From positions 1,984,001 to 2,048,000 of the forward strand of contig NC_135124.1 of assembly GCF_050908995.1 (NCBI RefSeq): DNA of 64,000 nucleotides, given 5' to 3'. The position numbers and the translations under genes are program-made. Shown in pieces: positions 33,136 through 45,137 of the stretch (the first letter of the stretch is position 1; every line of letters starts with the position of its first letter). The notes beneath the pieces were generated by a model. The model was not told where the DNA came from and ran no database searches. It saw nothing but the letters and a program-made list of their open reading frames with translations. This DNA comes from Andrena cerasifolii (taxonomy: Eukaryota; Arthropoda; Insecta; Hymenoptera; Andrenidae).

Positions 33136-35847
33136 ATGGGTAATTGCATACGCAATATACTGAAAAGGTTACAAAGGAAGCGATGTTCCGAAAAGTAATG
33201 TATTAATTCGTTAACAGATATAAATAAAAAAGATATCTAAATGTTACATATTTAACCATTTTTTCTAGGATCATTATTTTACTTATTGTGGGTCTTGATA
33301 ATGCGGGAAAAACTTCCGTTTTGAATCGTATAAGCGGTGGTACGTGTTTTGGCATTGGAAATTCCTTATTTTGTGCTACTGTGTTCATTGTTACTTAGAA
33401 TTAACGTATTTCGTAACATATCGCGCAGGGCGTTGTGGAAAAAGATTTTAAATTTTTAAGCATATGGTATTCTTTAAAATGAATAAGAAAGTTAATGAAC
33501 ATGTCTTACCTGTATGGACTTTCTTTAAGTTCAATACAAATTTCAATTTTCTGTTGTAAAGAAATGCGATCTTTCAGAAAATCCTGCTTTCATTTGTATC
33601 TCATGATAGACATTACGTACTGGTCATTGTCAATCTTGCAAATTACCAATCAAGTAACTTATATACCAAACTGTCTCCACAACCAAGAATCAAGGTGATT
33701 ACATAGATCAATTAAATAGAAATACCACTGAAATACTCGTAACATTGATGGATGGGCCAGGTTTCTCTAAGAAAGCATACTAGATTAATTTCTATGATGC
33801 ATTCTATTTCCATTGTAGCTTGCACCTTAATTAGTAACTTTATGAAACATGTTCATTAACGCTTCCTTTCTTTTTATGAAACATCTCATATGAAACGCCC
33901 TCTAGACGCGATATATATATATATATTTTTTAGATTCAGACAAAAATGTACTACCTACAATAGGATTCCGTACAATATCTTTAAGACATAAGTCATACGT
34001 GGTGAAAATCTATGACATCGGTGGTAGTTCCCAGATCAGATCCTTATGGCCAAAGTATTATAGCAGTGTAAGTAATTAAAAAGTGTTTTACAAATATCAC
34101 GATACTTAGAATTGTATCTCATAAATATTTGATAAGTTTCTTCTCAAACACTACTTGAATTACATAACACCTTTTTGAAATGTTTTGTCTCTCCATTTTG
34201 CATCTTTTAGATACATGGTCTTATATATGTGGTGGATGCTAGTGATATTTCCCGTCTTACAGAAAATAAAATTGTGTTTGGTGAATTAATCTCACATGAA
34301 TATATTTCAGGGAAACCATTATTATTGTAAGAGAATTGAACGTATTTTTTATGCTCACATATATTTCGTTCGTGCACAGAACACACCATTAATTTATTAA
34401 TTACAATACGCATCAATTAAGTTTTATATAAAAGATTTATTTATACATACATATTATGATGTTCACCATTGTGTATCGATATACGTTAATAAAAATCTCA
34501 TTATTTAGTTTGTTATATTACAATTTTCTGACAGGCTTGCTAACAAGCAAGACATAAATGGAGCTGTCGATGAATTAGACCTTGTTGACAACTTAGACGT
34601 AGAACATGCAGCTAATACTATGAAATGTCCAACAAGAGTGGAGATATGTTCATGTACTTTGGGAGAAAGTCAATCAAAAGACAACACTATAGGCATTAAG
34701 AATGGATATAAGTGTGTAAATTTTATTCCTTGTTAGTTTCTAAACAGAGTAAGAAAATTTGCCTAACAAGGGGACCTTCAGGTTTGGCAATTTCAGAAAA
34801 TTTTGATACTTAGTGTACGTGAAGGTCTTTACTCAGACATTAATTTCCCAAAGCAGAAAGACGCGCTTTTCAGCCAAATTCGAGAAAATTGACTTTGAAA
34901 AATTCCGAGTTCCCTTATATAAATTGCGGTAAAGGTTTCGTTTTCGGGAAAATTAACTTTGAATTTCACCTAAATACGCGTGCCCTTCAAGCGTGCCCCT
35001 CAAGCGCGTACAATGCACGCGTATTTAGGTGAAATTCAAAGTCAATTTTCTCGAATTTAGCTGAAAAGCGCGTCTTTCTGCTTTGGGAAATTAATGTCCG
35101 AGTAACGACCTTCACGTACACTAAGTATCAAAATTTTCTGAAATTGCCAAACCTGAAGGTCCCCTTGTAAGATCTCTATTAAATGACAATAAATAATTTT
35201 TGTAGATGGCTGTTAGACATAATAGTGAAGAATTACAGTGTGCTAAACAATAGACTAAAAGATTCTCAAAATAATCAAAATGAAAAAGCTACCGAAATAC
35301 AAGTTACCACATCGGATACATCATCAAGATTATCCATTCATTCTAATCCATTTAAACCAATCAAGGAATTAGTTTCAAAGAAGGTAAGACTCCTGTAATT
35401 AGTACGAAAACACCTTATTTTATTTATTACAATTTCAGGAAGAAATTCAGGCAACTGTTTCACAGAATGGTATGTAATATTTAGATATGCAATATTAAAT
35501 TAATAAAACTTACCTAAAATATACAAAATGTACATGTAGGTGTTACCACTGGAAAGAAATTGAAAGCCGTGTTCATGCATAAAAATAAAACTGCACCACT
35601 TACTACTGAAGAATCTGTTATTGAAATTGGAAATGTATCCGAAAGTTCTAAGTCTACTACAGTAACCTTAAGACCCCAACAGAGCCTCCAAGCATTTCCA
35701 TCAATATTGAATCCAGTAACATTAAATGCATATTCAGATGCAATTAAATTGAAACCAAATCGACCATATACAGCTCCAGAGCGTTCACAACGTTTCATAA
35801 ATAAAATCACAGTAATCAACATTCCTGGACAAGTGATGCAAGAATAA
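33136..35847 (+). CDS. ARL13B: ADP-ribosylation factor-like protein 13B (ciliary small GTPase)
   Basis: Eight exons: 33136-33194, 33269-33339, 33934-34067, 34211-34326, 34535-34711, 35206-35383, 35439-35469 and 35540-35847, giving 357 residues. ARL13B is a membrane-anchored GTPase of the cilium. The start MGNC offers a Gly2/Cys4 acylation signal. Walker A is GLDNAGKT (about residues 28-35), followed by PTIGF, IYDIGGSSQIRSLW and LLANKQD. As is known for ARL13B, the switch-II position that is Gln in most Arf proteins is not Gln here (Ser in DIGGSS). The C-terminal tail carries NPFKPIKELV, matching the family's NPF-containing region. Divergent from P5CR. ARL13A is an alternative name but less likely. 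Confidence 0.88.
34766..35168. mobile_element. Fold-back MITE (403 bp) in ARL13B intron 5
   Basis: ACAAGGGGACCTTCAGG at the left and CCTGAAGGTCCCCTTGT at the right. Arms share TACTTAGTGTACGTGAAGGTC with the element at 28454-29960, so the two are related. It fills most of the 494-bp intron. Confidence 0.75.
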
Positions 35848-36207
35848 TACTTTTAAATGTTCTTAAATAATAATAAGGGACCACTGCAAACATACACGAT
35901 GATAAATAATAATGTAAATTGTATGAAAGAAGATATTTTTAACGATGTACGTTTTAATTTTTGACTGTGAATCGACTGATAATTTTTACGAAAACAGCAT
36001 TGTTTAGAAAATATTTAATATTAAACAATTTTACTGTATTCATATGTAGTAGTATAAGATTTATTATTCAATATGTAACTACTCCTTTGTATGTGATATC
36101 ATAAAAGTATAGAAAATTGAAAAGAGACAGTGTTTGCGCGTTTGTTTCTTGCTTTTAATGTAACATAAATTTGTGAAATGAATCAGATGTTTAAAGTCCA
36201 TTTCATG
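35848..36207 (+). other. 3' region of ARL13B
   Basis: AT-rich DNA after the stop codon, presumed 3' UTR; several ATAATAA words but no single clear poly(A) signal. Confidence 0.4.
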
Positions 36208-36211
36208 TTAA

Positions 36212-36986
36212 CCCTTTCGTTACTTATGCGACGACCTGTGTGTACGGGTGCCGACTATAGAGGAGACCGGGGATAGTTGATACAGGGGGCAAGTTGAAAC
36301 AGACAAATATCTCGACACCGTATATGTGTAACTCCATTTGAACGAGATATATGATTGTTGTTCAATTCTTTCCTACGCTCCAGCGTACGTGTGTGTACAT
36401 TGACGTTAACAATCGTTGTTTAACTGTTTTCGTTTATATAGAGAAAAAATAAATAGTTTTGAAACATCCAAATTGATCGTCCAAATAACATTTTTTCATT
36501 CATATGTATGTATTTTCTCAACTTTTCATTTACAATATATTAAAGAGGAAAGAACCAAGTATATTTTAGCATACTTGTTATCAAGTAATTAATTCAAACA
36601 AAAATGAAAAAAATTGAAAACTGAAAAACGTATGAACTAGCCACGGTCTCCCCTAGTCGAAATCCATGCGACGACCTGTGTGTACACTAGGCACCAGAAT
36701 CGGCTTCCCTTCAGAAGTTTGGCAACGTTGCATGCCATTAAGCATAACTTAACGGTTCTAGTGACGTGTAACGTTGCCAAATTTCCGAAGGGAAGCCGCT
36801 TTGACGCCTAAGTGTCGACTATAGTCGACACCCATGAGACGACCTGTGTGTACGGGTGCCGACTATACGTAGTCACACCCATGCGACGACCTGCGAACAC
36901 CGAAGATTACCGACGTGCACACTTTGCGGCGCGGTGCCCCGTTCAGTGGCGTCACTCCAGCGGAGCGGACTGCTGTAACGAAAGCG
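36212..36986. mobile_element. piggyBac-type MITE (775 bp)
   Basis: Ends CCCTTTCGTTAC and GTAACGAAAGCG lie directly next to TTAA on both sides (36208-36211 and 36987-36990), the piggyBac target site. It contains at least four copies of GCGACGACCTG, most followed by TGTGTAC, and an inner fold-back (36698-36800) with GAAGGGAAGCC words. No transposase. Confidence 0.8.
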
Positions 36987-37039
36987 TTAAATGTTAAAAA
37001 CGTAGGTGTTGGTTCAAATTACTGATTATCCCCAGTTTT

Positions 37040-38838
37040 TTTTATTTTAACTTTATTACATTTTCTAAATTTGTATACAAGTTCATGTACACAAAAGTTT
37101 GACAAATATATGGATTACACATATTAAAAGCTTACAAAAATTTATGGTATAAAGGTATTAAAAAATTTTTACTCATACAATAGTATTATATGAAATTGCA
37201 TAAAAATGCTGCAACACCTGAAGCATACAGTATCAGCATTAGCACATACTTTTATCACAATTTACAATATACAATATATTGTAAATATTTTTGCAACGTT
37301 ATCTTATATCGTTGAGCAATTACTTTACAACACTGAGTATGACACATTAACATACTAAAAGATCGTACTGGAAATTGTTTGAATAAGGAACATAATGGGC
37401 AAGGATATAATGTGGAAAGCACTATTTTATATAAATCGCGTTACATATATAAATACATTAATAGAGGCATAGTACCCAAACAATCGAAAGCGATATTAAA
37501 CACACTAAAATTGTATTAATAATTATTTAAGAATTACATATTCTTCTCATGAAAGACTGTTATATCACGATTTCAAAACTTTTCATAGATCATAATAATG
37601 CCATTTCAATTATATAAATATAGCGAATTTTTGTCATATGAATATTTTCGTTCCATGAATTCTTATCTACGTCATTTAGCAATGAATTTCTCAAACTATG
37701 AAGCACCACAACACTTTACATTCCGGCTAGCAATTCCAATAGTATGTGCAAATTGCATTTCTTAATAATCTAGTTACAGCATAATAAGTCATTTCATATT
37801 TTCTCTCTTAACTACAGATAAAACTTGAATATTCGTTGTAATTGCACCTAATATAATCACAACTACTTCACTCTGGCAAGTAATATTCACCTACTACTAA
37901 GTTGAAAATATTTCATATTTTATGTAAGATATACTATTGCTTGTTGTGAAAAGACACAAGGTTAGCCCTCCGGACTTTTGTATAAAGTACTGTGCCCCTA
38001 TGGAAAGAACTCGGTCGAGAAACTCTAGGGTCCGAATAGTATATCCCTATTGGCCGGCGCGACAACGTCGACGAATACAAAGTAAGCAAATGGGACACGG
38101 GCGGCAGGAGCCAATGCGAGCGAAGAACCCTTCTTGCCCCTGTGACATTTCAACCGTCTTCTTTCCATCGGGCCACAGTAGGAGGCATATAAAATGTATA
38201 CATTTTTCACATTGTTTTGTTCATAATGGCTAAAAATACCTTTTTTTCTGTTTTATTATGGTGTCATAATTGTATAGTTAGTATACAAATTATTTATCAG
38301 ATTTCGCTTGAAAGCAGTAATCACAAAGGCAATCAATTCTTATTATATGTATAACATTGGTGTTCTAAGTTTACTCTGCATTTGTACTTATTCTGTATTT
38401 TATTTGTAATATGCTGTATATACTATAATGAACTTCTGTATAACCACTATTATACCCACTCAATGCAGCTTTATAATGGCTTAGAAATGTTGAAAAGTTA
38501 AGCTTAGAGATTCAATCGATATAAATTTCTAATATAGATACGTATAAACTTTGCAAAACACATAAGATTTGTAAGGCTCCTTAAGTTGTACGAGTATAAA
38601 AATTTGTATATACTATAAAATCCACTACGTTGTATTGCTATGTTCTGTCTTATAGTGCACGCTTTACATAATATAATGGCAGTTCGCATGAGATAAATGC
38701 ATTATAGTCACACTATAAAAGGGTGTAGTGTTGACAGAATATCACCATTTAACTCTAAATGACAGTGCGATCTGTGCACTAAAGGTACACACTGTATAAA
38801 GTCTATTATCATGTATAAATCTCTTATATATAAAACGA
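37040..38838 (-). other. Presumed long 3' UTR of the caspase gene
   Basis: A 1.8-kb AT-rich stretch, nearly repeat-free, follows the caspase stop codon. Candidate minus-strand AATAAA signals lie at 37041-37046 and just beyond. A GC-richer island at 37988-38180 carries short inverted ends (GTACTGTGCCCCTATGGAAA / TTTCCATCGGGCCACAGTA) and may be a small MITE. Confidence 0.4.
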
Positions 38839-41800
38839 CTATACAATCCCATTCTTTGGAGCCGTAAATTTAACCAAACGTGTTAACATTGAAGTAATGC
38901 ATGGAATTTGTTTTTGTTGGTGCATTGTGATGTTGTCAGGAGTATTTGATTCGAAATCAATAGCAACTCGCTGACAAACAAATGTGAGCAAAGTTAACAA
39001 ATCGTAACGAGTCCCATTCTCGCGTAATTCCATACAAAGTGCTTGCATGAACCATGAGCCACGAGTGGTATTCCTCCATGAATAATAACCTGTATAATTT
39101 ATTTTCGAAAATAAACTCATAAACTACAATATCGAAGAAACTTTTCTTGCATTTAATCCCCCGTGCAAAATGATCAGAAATAACTCATTTAATTATCTCT
39201 TTCAATGCTAAAGATATAAACGAATATTTAACATAATAGTTAAATGGTTTTGTATGAGAATTTATTTTCCAAAAATTATGCTTTTCTGTTGTCAGAAAGC
39301 TATAGAGGGCTGTACACATACAGATTTTATTATTAAATTAATTTACTATAATGTCAACGTCTCTTCTACATTTTTTTTCATACTATTATCCTAAGAAAAA
39401 TAATTAAATGTTCTATCTCCGATATATCATCCCGGCTGTCCTTCCGAAAGGGACCGGTGGCCGATCGAGATGAAACTTGGTGGGTATTACGAGAGGTGTG
39501 GAAAGACCCCAAATATAAAATTTTAGCTTCGCCAATTAATGCGTTCAAAAGATACAGGGGTAATTGTGCATAAAAGGGTACATCTTACAGGTTTTTTTTA
39601 ATCACTTTACCACGGTCCCCCCCTCTTAACAATATTTCTGTTGAGTTATACCGACACAACACATTCCACTTTCCAACTTGTCCCGGGTATTACTATTGGT
39701 TGGGGCTAGATTAGTGCGGAGGGCGTGCGCCCGCTCGCGGGCGCGTAAAGCATGGTAGCGAACCGATGTGAGTTTGGCGATGCTAAAAATGAGACTGTGG
39801 TTACAAAATTTAAAAAATAAAAAATTGCAGAACGGGAGGGTTCTCGGCAGGGGTTGAAAAGGTTCCGAGAATAACTGTTTCAAACTGTTATATATCGGTT
39901 CTGACTGAAACAGTTATGAAGAACCGATATTCTGAATAACTGTTATAAGGAACCGAAATTTCTGGCTGTATCGACTTCGGAAACGGTTCTGCAGAACCGA
40001 TATTATATCGGTTCCGTAACGGTTATATATCGGTTTTAAAACAGTAATGTATCCTATTTGTTACTCATCGGGTATGCGTAGCACATTTCAAAATATTTAC
40101 GATCAATGTCACGTTTTTTAAATGAAAATTCGATTTGTTTATACAGGGCCGTTCGTGGCGGGGGTGCAGAAAGTGCCCTAACACCTGGGCGGCCAAACTT
40201 AGTTTAAGACCAATTGCCCAGAGTCACTTGTATTCCTCAGCTAGCGGCGAACACGTTGAATTTAATACAAAAAGTATTATATTTCGCAGCAAGACACGTT
40301 TTCGTCCTCGAGACATTGTTTTTATTAAAAAAAATAGTTAATAATAGTTAATAAAATTAGTAGTAAGTTCGTACATATTAGGGAAGTTATTGCTGTTAGT
40401 GGCAGCAATATTTTAAATTAAATGTCAAATTAATATTAGTTGTAGTGTATAATAGTTATTAGTGATATTTAAAAACATATCGACATAATGGGCTGAAAGA
40501 AATGACATTGTTCGTAAGTATTTTGAAACGTGCGATGACAGAATGAAAATGCGATGTATAGTTGGAAGTTGCTCTGCAACAATATCGGTATGTATATACA
40601 ATTTACTTTGTTTAAATTTTTAGACATTTAAGGGGGCACGCCACCTTAGTAAGGGTTTAACTTAAACGTAACTTAAAAAAAAAAAATTATTTCAAACTAC
40701 TTTTGAGAATCAATTTATTCTTCACAGATTTATTATTTAATCATAATTTAAAAGGCGCTTACGCATGGTTGAAGCAAGCCCAGCCCATAGCGAGAGTTTA
40801 CTGTATAACCGATATATAACCAGTACGGAACCGATATAATATCGGTTCTGTAGAACCGGACCCGAAACCGATATAGACAGTGGCGGATTTAACAAAAAAG
40901 GCACAGGTGGCAAAAGTTCTGAGGAGCCTATTTTTCGGGAAAATGAAGAGGTAGTTTACTAAAGACAGGCCAAGTGTAGTAGTACAGAAACAAATATAGT
41001 GTTTGGATACCTATGCTTAATCATAATTTTTTTTTGGAAATGGGGCCCTGGGGGGCCTTCTGGGTAGGGACCCAGGCGGCAACTGCTCATTAGCCGCCCC
41101 GTTAAATCCGCCACTGGATATAGTCCAGAACCGTTTTCACTCGTAACTGTTTCAAAATTATTTCAGTTCTCATAACTGTTTCGAGAACCGAAACCGATAT
41201 CATGACTGTTTTCAACCCCTGGTTCCCGGGTAGGTGGGCCTGCGCCAACGTCCAAAAAAAATTAAAAGAAAAAATTAACAATTTTTTATTAATATTTCGA
41301 AAACTAATAAATACCTCAAGCTACAATTTTAGATTTAGGGTCCACACCCCCTCCCTCCAAACCTCATCTCGATCGACCACCGGTCCTTTTCGGAATAATA
41401 TCCATCATCCCATATAATAGATCAGGGTTGACTAACTGGTGGCTCGCGAGCCACTAGGGGCACCTCCACCTTGCTGCCACGCTGAACGGCCCCCCTCCAT
41501 ACCGATCAGACTCTGATGATCACAGTCGATTCCTTCTTCTTTCCTTCCCTTTTTGACTGCGATCGTCAGAGTCTGGGAGGTGTGGAGGGGGCTGTTCAGC
41601 GTGGCAGCAAGGCGGAGGTGCCCCCGGTAGCTCGCGAGCGACCAGTTAGTCAACCCTGTAATAGATCAATAAAACTGAATACAATAAAAAATATAACATA
41701 TTGTATTGAATGTAAATTTTATCTTTAAACAGCATTTACCTGGTATGGTTGAGTACGCAATTAAAAAGTCTGCCTGACTTGGTATACGGAATGTGGAAGC

Positions 41801-44074
41801 TGGTTGACCATCAGTTTCTGTCCGGTCTTTCAGTGTTACACCAGCATCTAATTTATCTCCCTGACAGGCTTGTATAAAAAATAACTTTGGTTTCCCAGCT
41901 AGTGTGGGACACTTATCAGCTGTAAAGTGAGTCCAAATGGACTCAGGCTTGTACGACGTATCATGCGAATAAAGTAATCCTAATTCTCCGTGACTCAATA
42001 CAGCTATTATCAAACAGTCATGCTGAGAATGATCCATATCAGCGACTGCAAAGAACATGATTTCTTTGAAAATATATTTAATACATATCTATTTATATGT
42101 TAAAATTTAAAAATATATATATTGTTTTGACAATTAAAGAGGAAGTTTGAAAAATTAAAGAAGGGTAAGACATCAACCAAGTACCTCTTTCTAAATTTTT
42201 CACTATATCTCTGTGCTTTGAATTATGAAAATCATTTACTTCGAAACCAAGATTTTTCAATGTATTAACAAGATTTTCACAATCCACATTTGTTCCACAT
42301 CTCGGTTTGAGATGTGTAATAGTGAAAAATTCATGATTAAAAATAATAGCTAATCCACGTTTTGAGTGATTCATGTTGTAATGTGTAGCATAACGTTCTG
42401 TGGGTGCCGTTTGTAAAGGGCCCATGAGGGGACTGACGCTGTTTCTGTAAAATAAAAGAAGAGCATGCCTGACATCTGGGTTCATTTAACAAAATAATAA
42501 CTCATATGCAGAAGACAACATAAAAATAATGTAACTTCCAGATTTCAAAGATTTTATATATAAAAGATCACAATTAAATAATCCTTGTCAATAGATATGC
42601 ATCTTTAAAGTGCTACTTTCTGTTTTAATAATCTAGTTCCTGGAGTACAAATATTACAAAATTTCGATAAATAAATCATTAGTATAATTTGCTTAATTTT
42701 GGTAGTACAAGAATTTGATTATTTTTTATTCTACCAGAGTGCTACAATATAAAACTTGCAATCTGAAGTTATAATAAGAATCCATCCCTTGTCAATTCGG
42801 AAAATAAATTAACTTAACTTCAAAGTATCATGCAAGTAGGTTTCACATATGTCTACAGGGTTGCCAGATCTTCGGCATTCAGCCGGAGTCTCAGGTTTTG
42901 AACCGTTGTCTCCGGCCTCAGGCAGGCACAATAAAAATCTCCGGCAGAATAGAGAATTAATATTTGCTAATGCGAATTCGGCAGGCACGCACTGGCACTG
43001 CACTGGTGTGACATGCCATAAAAAAAATAAAAAACTTAAAATCTGTAACAAATTCTAATCAATATTCATATAATACTTTTATTATTATTACTCCTTTATA
43101 AGAAGTCTTTATCATAATGAATTTTAGATGCCTGCTTTTTTATTGGCCCTTTTTCTCTCTCATGCCCCCCCCCCCCGCCCGACTGCAATCCTCAATGATC
43201 GTCAACGAAATTGAAATCTCCGGCAAAAGATCAAGCCTGATCTGGCAACCCTGTATGTCTATAATATGGGAAACAATGCATTACGAGTGTTAAAACCATT
43301 TCAATTAGTACATTGTATTGTTTATACGGATTCATGCATATTAGGTCACTAGTTTTTTAGCTTGTCTTCGCCAGGCATTACGAATCCTGTATGATAGGAC
43401 GCCTAAGGTAAACGCAATTTTTGTTAGAAATCTCCCTAGAAACAATTTTTCCTACGAAATACAAAATTTTTCAATTTTTGGGTACCAGGCGGGTACTCGT
43501 CTAATTGGTCACGTGAGAGGCATTTCGAAGGGCCTGTTACATACCCCCCCCCCCTCCGCCGCCCCAGGAACGAATAATTCCCGATGTTACTACAACTAAC
43601 GTATGACAAAGACTCTGAATCAAAGAAATTTATGAAGCATACTCGCTGCTGCAACAGCGTTTTTTCGTTTGCCTTCATGGGAGCCCAAGTAAAGAGCGCA
43701 TTTCGACGTTCGACTATGCGTCGACCGCATGGGGATACAACGTATCCCCACCACTTCTTGGAATCCTTCGGTCGAGAATGAGAGAATCCACGAGCGAGCG
43801 AGAGAGGACAAAAGAGTTGACACGAAGTTACCGTCGGTTACGGAAGGGAGAATGCATGATACTCTCGCTTTGTCTTTCAGCTCGAGCTTGAACCTTGCGG
43901 TTCATCGGGAAGTACGAAAAAAACCCTCTGAGCAGATTTTGCTAACAAACGAGCATTCACCTTCAACGTTTTATTATTCATGCATATTAGGGCATACCTG
44001 GAACATCCAAATGCATCTCCCACATCGTTACTGTATCTTGTATCATCGTTTATATCACCTTCCGCCGAGCACAT
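38839..44074 (-). CDS. Effector caspase (Drice / caspase-1 type)
   Basis: Four exons on the minus strand: 44074-43998, 42444-42185, 42045-41740 and 39089-38839, giving 297 residues. It is a cysteine protease that cleaves after Asp during apoptosis. The short prodomain (about 50 residues) without CARD or DED marks an effector type. The large subunit starts around HYNMNHSKRGLAIIFNHEFF and has the catalytic His in VLSHGELG (about residue 131) and Cys in FIQACQG (about 173). The likely inter-subunit cleavage site is TETD|G (about 188-191). The small subunit has IAYSTIPGYYSWRNTTRGSW and DLLTLLTFVCQRVAIDFES. All phases agree. Intron 3 (2.65 kb) is full of nested transposons. The catalytic residues look intact. 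Confidence 0.93.
39848..41221. mobile_element. hAT-type element, 1.37 kb, in caspase intron 3
   Basis: CAGGGGTTGAAAA and TTTTCAACCCCTG are flanked by GTTCTCGG (39840-39847) and GTTCCCGG (41222-41229). Arms are rich in GGTTCTGAACCGATAT-type words. It hosts a further hAT MITE at 40878. Confidence 0.85.
40878..41116. mobile_element. hAT-type MITE, 239 bp, nested
   Basis: CAGTGGCGGATTTAAC / GTTAAATCCGCCACTG ends, flanked by GATATAGA (40870-40877) and GATATAGT (41117-41124). This is the third level of nesting in this intron. Confidence 0.88.
41423..41658. mobile_element. hAT-type MITE, 236 bp, in caspase intron 3
   Basis: CAGGGTTGACTAACTGGT and the inverse right end ACCAGTTAGTCAACCCTG are flanked by exact TAATAGAT octamers (41415-41422 and 41659-41666). 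The arms extend through GCTCGCGAGC. It ends 82 bp before the end of caspase exon 3. Confidence 0.92.
42856..43253. mobile_element. hAT-type MITE, 398 bp, in caspase intron 1
   Basis: CAGGGTTGCCAGATC / GATCTGGCAACCCTG ends with exact TATGTCTA octamers (42848-42855 and 43254-43261). Confidence 0.92.
43262..43997. other. Rest of caspase intron 1
   Basis: A mixed stretch with a C-homopolymer (about 43545), a small palindrome GGGGATACAACGTATCCCC and no recognised element or gene. Confidence 0.4.
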
Positions 44075-44211
44075 GATTCCACTTCAAAAAAGGAATTCAC
44101 AGTGACAAGAACACCGATTTTGTTATTAAGAAACGTCACTGAACACAGTTTACTATGCAGCCATATGTAGCGCAGTGCAGCGCAGTGAAATGTGAATATG
44201 ACGCACAATTA

Positions 44212-44345
44212 GTGATGGGCGATATTTATCGATATTTTCCTGTCGATATATCGATATATTTTATTGATATTGGCCTATCGATATATCGATAGTGTTATTG
44301 ATATTTTAAAAACTAATAATTACAGGTATCGATAATTTTTACAAA
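44212..44345. repeat. TAGTGATGGGCGATA hAT-end-like sequence with ATCGATAT repeats
   Basis: The start resembles the end of the element at 26266 (TAGTGATGGGCG). It is followed by repeated TATCGATAT words. The opposite terminus was not found. Confidence 0.4.
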
Positions 44346-44457
44346 AAAAGAACTGTCTTGGACTTGTTGGGTGCGTTCCATTTAAGCCCACGTCGCTCAC
44401 AACGCCCGTGGTTTTCGTTCTACACGGAAAGATGTCTACACCGCACGGTTGGCACTA

Positions 44458-44713
44458 GTGATCCTCTATGGAGTGATCGGAACAACGTGTATCGTCGCTA
44501 ATCAGCCAATCGGTTGCCGCGATTTTGGAGCAAAGGTGTAAGTAGACAGAGAAAGAAACTGTAAAAAAGAAAGAGATAGAAATACTGATAGAAAGAGACA
44601 GAAACACTGACGGAAAGCGAGAGAGAAATACTGATAGAAAGAGATAGATATGTTTATTTCCGGTTTTGCTCCAAGATGGCTGAAGTTATACCGATCACTC
44701 CCTAGAGGATCAC
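44458..44713. mobile_element. MITE, 256 bp, intact copy of the GTGATCCTCTAGGG family
   Basis: Ends GTGATCCTCTATGGAGTGAT / ATCACTCCCTAGAGGATCAC lie next to TA on both sides. The interior is a purine-rich tract of GATAGAAAGAGA words. It serves as the unfilled relative of the split copy at 2806-4665. Confidence 0.85.
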
Positions 44714-44933
44714 TAGTAGGCACTTCCCGTATAATTCTGTTGGAAAAATTTAGTAGAGGGTATAATCTACCAGGAGCGCTGAGGTCAATATAGTTTGTGG
44801 GGGATATCCTCTGATCTCTATTGTGGGCGGTATTTACAGTTAAGGCTGGTTCAGACACGTTCAGTAATTTAGTCGAGTAACGAGTAATTTAGTAATTTAC
44901 CATTGTTTTACTAAATTACTTGACTAAATTTTA

Positions 44934-45071
44934 GGCCGGTATTCATAGTCGTCACTTATTCTTAAGCAAATGCTTAAGTATGCGGCATCCTCTACTAACC
45001 TAGTAGCTAGTAAAGGATGCCGAATGCTTAAGCATTTGCTTAAGAATAAGTAGCGACTATGAATACCGGCC
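44934..45071. mobile_element. Harbinger-like MITE, 138 bp, TSD TTA, nested
   Basis: GGCCGGTATTCATAGTCG / CGACTATGAATACCGGCC ends flanked by TTA on both sides. The related element near 54450 reads straight through (TTTTAGTGTCC), an empty site. A second copy is at 62287-63594. Confidence 0.9.
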
Positions 45072-45137
45072 TTAGTGTCTACATATGGAAAATTAATAAA
45101 TTACTCGCTACTCGACTAAATTACTGGGCGTGTCTGA

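Larger units (their letters stand above)
39434..41407. mobile_element. Element X2 in caspase intron 3, host to nested insertions
   Basis: GGCTGTCCTTCCGAAAGGGA at the left is mirrored by CGGTCCTTTTCGGAA at the right, with CGATCGAGATGA and CAAATATAAAATTTTAGCTT mirrored inside. Related to X1 at 20702-21431. The middle is taken by the hAT element 39848-41221; a copy of the TTCCACTTTCCAAC/GC-core repeat sits at 39630-39780. Confidence 0.6.

Noticed and set aside
37937..38233. 98-codon plus-strand frame in the caspase 3' region
   Set aside because: It overlaps a possible small MITE and shows no family similarity; the opposite strand is also open.
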